Positions 1 through 7,009 of a stretch of DNA of 45,176 nt are shown here, one piece after another. Within the stretch, counting starts at the first letter, position 1. Every line of letters begins with the position of its first letter. The notes beneath the pieces are model-generated. The model had not been told where the DNA came from. It ran no database searches and was given only the letters and a program-made list of their open reading frames with translations. Location: assembly GCA_029261305.1 (NCBI GenBank), contig JAJDBO010000228.1, forward strand, positions 1-45,176, in the 5' to 3' direction. This stretch comes from Nitrospirales bacterium (GTDB lineage: Bacteria > Nitrospirota > Nitrospiria > Nitrospirales > UBA8639). A program made the translations under genes and the position numbers.

Positions 1-899
1 GACAAGGCATTGGCAAACAACTCCGCTATCTCCGGCGCAATCTGGGAGCGATGGCTGGCATGGCCCAAGAAGACCTCCTGGTCACCTTGCCCAGGAAGCG
101 CTACCGCCAGCTACTCGTCATCCAAGAACTGTATCGGCAACCGCTCTGGATGTACACACACCGCTGTCATCGCATCGCCGATCGTTTGGTGAGTCTGAGT
201 CAACCGCATGTTCGGCCCATCGTACGCGGCAAAGCCGGACGCCCGGTTGAATTTGGTGCGAAAATCTCGGTCAGTCTGGTGGAGGGCGTCAGCTTTGTGG
301 ATCGGATCAGCTGGGATGCCTACAATGAATCGATGGATTTAGTGGAGCAGGTCGAAGCCTATCGTCGCCGGTTCGGACACGATCCAGCCTCAGTCCATGC
401 GGACCAAATCTATCGTACTCGTGAGAATCGTCGCGACTGCCACAGTAAAGGGATTCGCCTCTCGGGGCCACCCTTGGGACGTCCTCGGAAGGTGACGGAC
501 GCCACCGCCGTGCACATCAAGCAAGAGCACCAACAATGTCAGGACGATGCCACCGCGCGGATGGCCATTGAAGGCAAGTTTGGACAAGGCAAGCGCCGGT
601 TTGGGTTGGGTCGCCTGATGGCCAAACTCGCCCTCACCTCGGAAACGATGATTCAGGTCTCGTTTCTGGTGATGAACTTAGAGCACCTCCTGGCCCGAGT
701 TGGGTCTTTTTTGTTTGATGTTTGGTGGCCAAGCTGGAGGAACATGGGGAAAGGCCTGCTGATTGCCAGGTGGCTTAAGAGAGAGACGGATTATCGCGAT
801 CGTAGAACTTGGGGTGTCGAAACCAGAGGGGTCTGGAGTCTCCAATTCCTAGCTGGTTTATGAGCGGATAATGGAAAAAACTTTTTTCAGCAAGCCCTA
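1..899 (+). mobile_element. Right-hand part of an IS5-like insertion sequence, cut by the window edge
   Basis: The left edge holds the 3' part of a transposase gene followed by a short tail ending near TTTTTTCAGCAAGCCCTA, which looks like the outer end of an IS5/IS1182-type element. The left end lies outside the window, so the inverted repeat pair and target duplication cannot be tested. The right boundary near 899 is a guess from the terminal-like sequence. Confidence 0.55.
3..863 (+). CDS. IS5-like DDE transposase, 5' end outside the window
   Basis: This is the C-terminal part of a DDE transposase of the IS5/IS1182 kind. The reading frame is open from base 3 to the edge (QGIGKQLRYLRRNLG...), so the ATG at 51 is probably internal and the true start lies outside. 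Family signatures are visible: PIVRGKAGRPVEFGAKIS, then SWDAYNES, VHADQIYRTRENR (a catalytic Asp region), GPPLGRP, and IEGKFGQGKRRFGL (the catalytic Glu region). The last ~50 codons after FLVMNLEHLLARV look less conserved and may run out of the usual family end. The element sits next to a decayed toxin-antitoxin module and an AT-rich gene, typical of a shuffled locus. I cannot tell whether it is active. Confidence 0.8.
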   Translation, partial: QGIGKQLRYLRRNLGAMAGMAQEDLLVTLPRKRYRQLLVIQELYRQPLWMYTHRCHRIADRLVSLSQPHVRPIVRGKAGRPVEFGAKISVSLVEGVSFVDRISWDAYNESMDLVEQVEAYRRRFGHDPASVHADQIYRTRENRRDCHSKGIRLSGPPLGRPRKVTDATAVHIKQEHQQCQDDATARMAIEGKFGQGKRRFGLGRLMAKLALTSETMIQVSFLVMNLEHLLARVGSFLFDVWWPSWRNMGKGLLIARWLKRETDYRDRRTWGVETRGVWSLQFLAGL

Positions 900-1037
900 A
901 ATAGGAATGTCCCAAATTCGAGTACTTTGACCCTACTGGGAAAAGTTTCATATTTTCTGTTAGAACCCTAAGGTAGTGGTAGATTCCAGAGGTGAGGTGG
1001 TTTGTCTTTTAATACGATATCAGCTTTCGTAAGCTGG

Positions 1038-2609
1038 CTAATCATATTTTCTTGAATTATAAATATTTCTCAACTCTTTAAGCTTTGCGTTTGCCTCTTC
1101 GTACGTAGTTCGTTCCCTCTTCTCACTTAAATCACGGGCAGTATTAAAATTTTCCTCTGCACTACCAAACAACTGACTGTCTCGCACCTTTTTGATCTTG
1201 ATAATTTCTAGTTGCAATTTCCCCTTCAGTAAATACGCGCTAGCGGGGTTGTCAGTTATCAAGTTTATGACTTTGTCAATGTGCGAAATTCCTTCCTTCA
1301 GAGATTTTGTGGAAAGAAAATCCTTGTTTATGAAAGTTGAAACGGTCTCCATATATAAATGATAGTTTGCTCTAGCTAGGTTAAAGTGCCCCTCAATATA
1401 CTCTGAATCAAGTTCGATTGCTTTCCGGTAATAGATTCTGGCTTGTTTATAGTCTTTCTGTGCGAAAGAGATCGCCCCAAGTCCATTGTATGGTTGAGGT
1501 TTTTTTGGATCTAAGAGCACTGCATGTTGATATTCCTCTTGTGCTTCATTGTATTTACCTTCACGAAACAAAAGATTTCCCCCTAAATTGTAAGCATCAG
1601 CTAAACCAGGGTTAAGCTTTGAAAGTTCCTTAAGATCCCTATAAGCCAGGGGAAAATTGCGAAGTTTTTCATTAACTCTTGCCCGTTCATAATAGGCCTC
1701 CACCATTTGAGGATTAAGGTGTAGTGCCATATTAAAATTTGCTAAAGCGTCACCTAGCTCGTTCTTTTTAATGTACAACCTGCCTCGATTAAAATAGCCG
1801 ATTGCAAATTGGCTATTAATATCAATCGCATTGGTATAGTGATCAATTGCATCATCAATATAATCTTGCTCTTCTGCCCAAATCCCCAACAAGTTTATTG
1901 CCCAAGAATCATCCATTTTAGGAAGATGGCGTAAACACTCGCGGATATAATAAATGGATAAAGGATTGTTCTTTTTCTTATAGTAGAATACGGCTAATAT
2001 ATATGGCTGTTCTTTGGCATAGATCTTCAGCGCCGCATCATAAAGCATAGACGAGAGCTCTTTATAAAAGTTCTTTTCATTAACAGATTCCCTCTTCAAT
2101 GGAGAAAAGTAATCGCCTGATTTATGGAAGCTAAAACGAAGCGTCTTTTCTTCATAGAGCACTTCGCCCTCGATGCGTTGATGATATCCCAGAAATTGTT
2201 TTAAAAGGTATACTGTCTTAGTAAGTGAAAAGCCGGCTCCAGCAATTTGCAAGTCAATTTCCACCATCGGTGTTGAAGAAATAGGTAAGCCCTTCATCGC
2301 CGTCGTAGCTTCGGTTTTTATTAACGTAAGTGCTTTTTTTAATTCTTCCTCTACCCTTTTGCTAGTTATTTCATGTTGCTGAAGTGCTTTAGAAACGTCG
2401 AAAGGTCCCAACTCAACAGTTTTTTTATGGATTTCCCCATTAATTGCCAGGATAATCATCGGGCTCAAAATGAGAATTGATAGAATAATTAAACTATTAA
2501 CAAGAAAAGCTTTGAAAGCAGCTATAACCCGGCAAAGTCGAGAAAAGGTTTGGCGGCGGTCTCTTTTCTTAGGTGTTTTAAAGGGGTAGTTGGTAATCAC
2601 TAAAACCAT
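1038..2609 (-). CDS. Membrane-anchored tetratricopeptide repeat protein
   Basis: This 523-residue protein has a basic N-terminus, one hydrophobic segment at about residues 35-57 (FLVNSLIILSILILSPMIIL) and a soluble region carrying about five or six TPR units at roughly residues 235-420 (for example AIGYFNRGRLYIKKNELGDA and QPYNGLGAISFAQKDYKQAR). TPRs are helical protein-binding scaffolds. The region between the membrane segment and the repeats is not recognised. The gene is visibly more AT-rich than the genes around it, which hints at separate ancestry. It stands alone on the minus strand, between the IS remnant and a plus-strand gene. Topology (N-in, TPRs outside) is inferred from the positive N-terminus. 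Its role is unknown; a partner-binding scaffold is all the sequence supports. Confidence 0.8.
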   Translation of the reverse strand: MVLVITNYPFKTPKKRDRRQTFSRLCRVIAAFKAFLVNSLIILSILILSPMIILAINGEIHKKTVELGPFDVSKALQQHEITSKRVEEELKKALTLIKTEATTAMKGLPISSTPMVEIDLQIAGAGFSLTKTVYLLKQFLGYHQRIEGEVLYEEKTLRFSFHKSGDYFSPLKRESVNEKNFYKELSSMLYDAALKIYAKEQPYILAVFYYKKKNNPLSIYYIRECLRHLPKMDDSWAINLLGIWAEEQDYIDDAIDHYTNAIDINSQFAIGYFNRGRLYIKKNELGDALANFNMALHLNPQMVEAYYERARVNEKLRNFPLAYRDLKELSKLNPGLADAYNLGGNLLFREGKYNEAQEEYQHAVLLDPKKPQPYNGLGAISFAQKDYKQARIYYRKAIELDSEYIEGHFNLARANYHLYMETVSTFINKDFLSTKSLKEGISHIDKVINLITDNPASAYLLKGKLQLEIIKIKKVRDSQLFGSAEENFNTARDLSEKRERTTYEEANAKLKELRNIYNSRKYD

Positions 2610-2829
2610 CCGGTTTTTGAAACCTGCTGGTAAATTTCTTTGGAAAAAAAGAAATTTTAAACTTACTTAAGGGGAGTTCTTAATTATGACTTTTCTATGA
2701 GAGGCTATATACCATAATTGAACCCCAAAAAATCATATTTCTTTTTGGACTTTCACGATTGGGCAAAAATGCAGAGCAGGACTCACACAAGTTTGGCTTG
2801 TGTGTTTGCACCGCAGGTTGCAGCTATCG

Positions 2830-4380
2830 ATGCTTGAGCAACATAATCCCGGCATGACCAGGCGACCTTCCACCTCCACGGGCGCAGTGGCTTGCGGACA
2901 TCCCATCACTGCCCAAGCTGCGGCTGATGTGCTGCGCGAGGGGGGTAACGCTTTCGATGCCGTGATCGCTGCGCAGTTTGCCGCCTGCGTGGCCGAACCC
3001 GTCCTGACCTCGCTTGCCGGAGGCGGGTTTTTGCTTGCTCACCCCGTGGATCAGAAACCCGTGGTCTACGACTTTTTCGCCCAAACTCCTCGGGTGCGAT
3101 CTCCCTCTGCCGCGACGCTCGTTCCCATTGAGGCCAACTTCGGTACCGCCACACAAGAATTTCACGTGGGTTTGTCAGCGGTGGCAACTCCCGGCACTGT
3201 GAAAGGTATCTTCGCCATCCATCACGATTTGGGATCGTTGCCGATGAACCGCCTGGTGGAGCCCGCAGTGCAGGCCGCCCGTGCGGGCGTGGAAGTGAAC
3301 CCCTTTCAGGCCTTTATATTCGACGTGGTGAACCCCATCTACCAGCTCACTCAAGAAACCGCGCGGGTCTATGCCGAAACTCACAAAGGTGACCATCTTA
3401 AGCAACCCCTACTCGCGGATACCCTGGATGCACTGACCCGTGAGGGTGAGCGATTGTTTTACCACGGGGAGCTTGGCGCTCGGATTGTTCGGCTCTGTCA
3501 AGAGGGTGGCGGCTACCTCACCTCCGATGATCTTGCAAGCTACCAGGTGCAGCGCCGCGACCCGCTCGCATTGAGCTATCGCGGTGCGGCGATTCTGACC
3601 AACCCGCCACCTTCCTCCGGGGGCACGTTGATTGGCTTTGCGCTACAGATGCTCAACGAAATCGATTTGGCTCGCGTCGAGTTCGGTTCGCTCGTGCACC
3701 TCGAGTTGCTTTTCGATGTGATGCAACTGACCAACGCCGCCAGGGTGGATGGTCTTGGTCGATCGGAGGACGGAGTTCTCGACACTCAGTTACTCGCAAG
3801 CTACCGTAAACACATCGCAAACCGACAACGTTCCTATCGCGGCACCACCCACATCAGCGTGGTGGACGGCCAAGGCAACATCGCCGCCATGACCCTTTCC
3901 AATGGAGAAGGTTGTGGCCACCTCGTGCCTGATAGCGGCATCATGCTCAACAACATGCTGGGCGAGGAGGATATCAACCCGGCTGGACTCGATTGCTGGC
4001 AGCCGGGGAAACGGATGACATCGATGATGGCCCCGACGCTCATTGAGATTGGCAAGCACAGACGCGTGGCGCTTGGCTCCGGTGGCTCCAATCGAATCCG
4101 CACCGCGATCCTCCAGGTCATCTCCAATCTCCTGGACTTTTCTATGGACCCTTCGCCTGCAGTCTGCGCGCCGAGAATTCATTTCGAGGGCGATATCCTG
4201 TCCATCGAACCTGGGTTTGCGGACCCCGCGATTGCTGAGCTTGGCGATCGTGCCGGCACTCTTAACACCTGGTCCGACAAAAACCTATTCTTCGGCGGCG
4301 TGCACCTGGTTGAACATTCTAAGTATGGATTCGCGGCAGCAGGGGATGAGCGGCGCGGTGGCATTGGCGTGGTGGTCTGA
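2830..4380 (+). CDS. Gamma-glutamyltranspeptidase-family Ntn hydrolase
   Basis: The family makes a self-cleaving enzyme that transfers or hydrolyses gamma-glutamyl groups. N-terminal family motifs are seen (ACGHPITAQAA, EGGNAFDAVIAAQFA, SLAGGGFLLA). The autoprocessing site GTTHISVVD lies about two thirds along, with the first Thr (codon at 3844-3846) as the expected nucleophile; SGIMLNNMLGEEDINP follows. At 516 residues it is shorter than E. coli Ggt (about 580) and no signal peptide is evident, so it is probably cytoplasmic. Where E. coli Ggt has DFREMAP with the glutamate-binding Arg, this protein reads DFFAQTP, so classical gamma-glutamyl binding may be altered. An in-frame ATG lies at 2800 and another at 2854; 2830 is a compromise, as no clear ribosome site decides. 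The gene looks G+C-richer than its neighbours. Confidence 0.85.
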   Translation: MLEQHNPGMTRRPSTSTGAVACGHPITAQAAADVLREGGNAFDAVIAAQFAACVAEPVLTSLAGGGFLLAHPVDQKPVVYDFFAQTPRVRSPSAATLVPIEANFGTATQEFHVGLSAVATPGTVKGIFAIHHDLGSLPMNRLVEPAVQAARAGVEVNPFQAFIFDVVNPIYQLTQETARVYAETHKGDHLKQPLLADTLDALTREGERLFYHGELGARIVRLCQEGGGYLTSDDLASYQVQRRDPLALSYRGAAILTNPPPSSGGTLIGFALQMLNEIDLARVEFGSLVHLELLFDVMQLTNAARVDGLGRSEDGVLDTQLLASYRKHIANRQRSYRGTTHISVVDGQGNIAAMTLSNGEGCGHLVPDSGIMLNNMLGEEDINPAGLDCWQPGKRMTSMMAPTLIEIGKHRRVALGSGGSNRIRTAILQVISNLLDFSMDPSPAVCAPRIHFEGDILSIEPGFADPAIAELGDRAGTLNTWSDKNLFFGGVHLVEHSKYGFAAAGDERRGGIGVVV

Positions 4381-4399
4381 ACCCTTCGTCATGCCGCCT

Positions 4400-4845
4400 A
4401 TCAGCCTCGCGGAAAAGGGGACGATCTTGGAATGCCACATTAGTGGGTTTGTCAGTTGTTGCGGGAGTTGCGGCTTTAATCGGTGCACGCGCGTAGTCTC
4501 GAATATTTCGCGTGGCAATGATATCTGCGCCACAGGACATGGCAGCAGCGACTTGCATGGCATCCACAAAGTCACTCATGGGCAATTTGCAGGCGGCTTG
4601 AAAGCTTTCTAATGTCGCTGGGGCAATATCAACAAATTGCAATAAGTCGGAGAGAAAATCACGGGCTTGATGGGCACCTTTGGTTGGCGAAATCAGATAA
4701 TAAAAATTTGATAGGCTTTGCCATGCCACGAAACCTTTTGCTGGCGATTCTCAATGGCTTTTAGTAATTGTGTCGCTTATTCGACATGAGGTTCTCGGTC
4801 AAGTGCGATGTCGATCAAGACATCCGTATCCATCAGGACAATCAT
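4400..4845 (-). pseudogene. Decayed PIN-domain (VapC-like) toxin gene
   Basis: Read on the minus strand from the ATG at 4845, the sequence gives a typical PIN start (MIVLMDTDVLIDIALDREP), then a TAA stop after HVE. The same frame resumes with ATQLLKAIENRQQK. A frame change is then needed to continue with AWQSLSNFYYLIS, then LSDLLQFVDIAPA, SDFVDAMQVAAAMSCGADIIATRNIRDY, all familiar VapC-type segments. The conserved acidic residues of a PIN ribonuclease (the D in MDTDVL, the D in SDFVDA) remain, but one stop and one frameshift break the gene. The 3' boundary is uncertain because the end also drifts out of frame. This is best read as a dead toxin. Confidence 0.65.
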
Positions 4846-5044
4846 ATTCGTCCGTGAAAGACATTAAACCCCTCAGCATAAAACTCTTGCGCATCTCTTC
4901 GAGAATGTCCTTGCCAACCCTGCTGCTCATGTGTTCGAAGGCATGCGAGACGTGCTGCTTAATCAAACGGTTCCCTGGGAACACCTTGCTTGAGCAACGA
5001 GGCTGAACGGTCTCTACCTGCTCATCATGATTGCCATTTACCAA
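4844..5044 (-). pseudogene. Possible remnant of the antitoxin partner of the PIN toxin
   Basis: The stretch upstream of the toxin start carries short open frames in more than one phase. One frame ends EFYAEGFNVFHGRI with its TGA overlapping the toxin ATG (ATGA), the coupling expected of an antitoxin-toxin pair. Another frame is open from 5044. No antitoxin DNA-binding motif is recognised, so this is inferred mostly from position. The 4381-5114 stretch otherwise shows no intact gene. Confidence 0.25.
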
Positions 5045-5114
5045 TACACCTTTTCTGTGTGTAAAGAACGCGGCATGTTGGTGCGCGTCAGGGAGTGAAA
5101 ACTATGTTCGGCTA

Positions 5115-6968
5115 TCACTTTTGGACGTCATACTCGATACGGGGGGGGTAGATCGTTATCATTCCTGGCATCGTTGCTGAAAAGTCCAATGGGATTTCCA
5201 TTGGGACCGAGGTTTTTTGGGAATTTTCCAAATATGCATTTAAGGGACTACGTAGGTCATATTCATGAGCATTGCTGGGAAGAGTTGTGGGTGCGAGGAT
5301 TTGATCCCCAATGGAAAGGCTGGCCTTCGGTAAATCAGAAGGCCTGTTGTTAGGAGATGAAAACAGATGATGGAGCCCCCCAATATTTTTAAAGGTGGAA
5401 AGTTTCGTTCCGGGAATTGGATCCTCTGATTTTTCGACCATGCAAATTTGTGTTGAACTTTCGTGGGTAAGCCACAGTGCTTGCCCTTCAACCGCTGTTA
5501 ACAGAATCCAATGTGGTCGCGTTGAAAGCACAATGGCTTTCTTGAACCACAGCATCGCCCAGTTTTGACTGCCGGGCTGGTCCAGTGCAAAATTTTCCCT
5601 CAACAATTTTCGTCCAGATGGTTGACCCTGAATATCCTCTTGTATCTCTACTTGCAATTTGTTTACCGTATGCATGGGGAGCAGTCCCAAAGCCATTCCA
5701 TGAATGGATCGCATCTCAGGGTGAGTGATACATTGGGCAACCCAATGTGTATCGGTGACATGAATGCCGACTTCCTGTCCTACGGTTGCTTTAAATAATT
5801 CGGGGCTATCGTTTTCCAGTGGGCCGTGAGGACCATTAAAACTTTCGGTTGTTTCAAGAATGGCGGAAGTCACGACTGCACCTGTGGGAAGTTGAACCGA
5901 TATTTGTTTAGAGCTTGCCTTTGTCCCGTCGAATCTGAGGATTTGTTTCTCTTGACCATTGGTAAATGATTCTTGAGCGTACAAATACGAAATGCCGAAT
6001 GCCGTTGTATTGAAGGTGCAGGGAGTATCGGATTCAAGAATCAAGCCTATTTCAAAATTTAACGGATTTTCTGCGGAGACCTGTTCCGGGAGTAACTCAA
6101 GTCGTTGCTCAAGAAGACGAGCAATCCCTCGTTCAAGCTCGATGCCTAATGCTTCCCCAGCATCGACATCTCCAAGTTCAGTCGGTACCGATGTTCCCAT
6201 TTCTCCTGCGGTTTGCCAAAAAAATATTGCATTAGATGGGTCTATGGGACTCCCTTGAATGGGGTCGGCTGGAAATACTATCCCAAGGCGAGGTCCTGTG
6301 GGATAACTGCGAATTTTTATCTCCGTGATGTCCTCAGGCTTAAGTTCCAACGTGGTTCCTTGAGGATCTTTCAGTTTAAGAACAAATTGGGCGTCGGTGA
6401 AATCCACTCCAAAAGGAGCTAGGGCTTCCGCACTCAATTTAGTATCGGTTGGAGAGCCCTTGCGAGTCTGAGAATCAAAAGAAAGGTTAGTTGGGTGGGA
6501 AATGAGAAATCCTAAGGACTCGTGGGTTTGGGTGGCCTTGATGTGTTGTCCGAGCCCATTTTCCGCAGTAGCTGTAGGCTCCTCGGCCAGGGCTTCGCCA
6601 TCGAGACGGTAGAATTCGAGTTTGTACCGTGAACTCGGAACCTTCGTTGGCCGAATCCGGATGTATTTGATATGGCGTGGAGTCGCGAATGTGATTTTTA
6701 CCCCCTTACCAAATTGAACCGGAGTTGTTTTGAGCGAAGAGACGTTTACAGTGAGGGCATTATAATCATAGTTTGAAAAATTCCCTTTAAAGCTGGTGGC
6801 CTCAGGTTGGATGACAAGTGCTTCCCCAAAGCCCACCGGACCAAAACGAAGGAAGGTGGTTTCTCGAAACACCGTGGCCTGTGGCTCAGTGACACTTGTG
6901 GTGAGCAATCGCTTGTTGAGCTTCGATGCTTTGCCTTGTCTTTGGGTGGATACTTCAGTGATGTCCAT
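5115..6968 (-). CDS. Unknown beta-rich protein, last gene of the CIS block
   Basis: I do not recognise this 617-residue protein. It is rich in alternating hydrophobic and polar residues, Thr, Pro and Gly, and has no signal peptide, membrane segment or obvious repeats. Segments such as HIKYIRIRPTKVPSSRYKLEFYRL and SKQISVQLPTGAVVTSAILET look like jelly-roll or Ig-like strands of the sort found in tail-decorating or carbohydrate-binding proteins. It lies 41 bases downstream of the coiled-coil fibre gene and closes the co-directional CIS block, where fibre, receptor-binding or accessory genes usually sit. The ATG at 6968 has no strong ribosome site. A receptor-binding or fibre-tip role is a positional inference only. 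Confidence 0.75.
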   Translation of the reverse strand: MDITEVSTQRQGKASKLNKRLLTTSVTEPQATVFRETTFLRFGPVGFGEALVIQPEATSFKGNFSNYDYNALTVNVSSLKTTPVQFGKGVKITFATPRHIKYIRIRPTKVPSSRYKLEFYRLDGEALAEEPTATAENGLGQHIKATQTHESLGFLISHPTNLSFDSQTRKGSPTDTKLSAEALAPFGVDFTDAQFVLKLKDPQGTTLELKPEDITEIKIRSYPTGPRLGIVFPADPIQGSPIDPSNAIFFWQTAGEMGTSVPTELGDVDAGEALGIELERGIARLLEQRLELLPEQVSAENPLNFEIGLILESDTPCTFNTTAFGISYLYAQESFTNGQEKQILRFDGTKASSKQISVQLPTGAVVTSAILETTESFNGPHGPLENDSPELFKATVGQEVGIHVTDTHWVAQCITHPEMRSIHGMALGLLPMHTVNKLQVEIQEDIQGQPSGRKLLRENFALDQPGSQNWAMLWFKKAIVLSTRPHWILLTAVEGQALWLTHESSTQICMVEKSEDPIPGTKLSTFKNIGGLHHLFSSPNNRPSDLPKASLSIGDQILAPTTLPSNAHEYDLRSPLNAYLENSQKTSVPMEIPLDFSATMPGMITIYPPRIEYDVQK

Positions 6969-7009
6969 GATGGCTCGATGGTATGTTGTTTGAAAACCCT
7001 AGGTTGACA

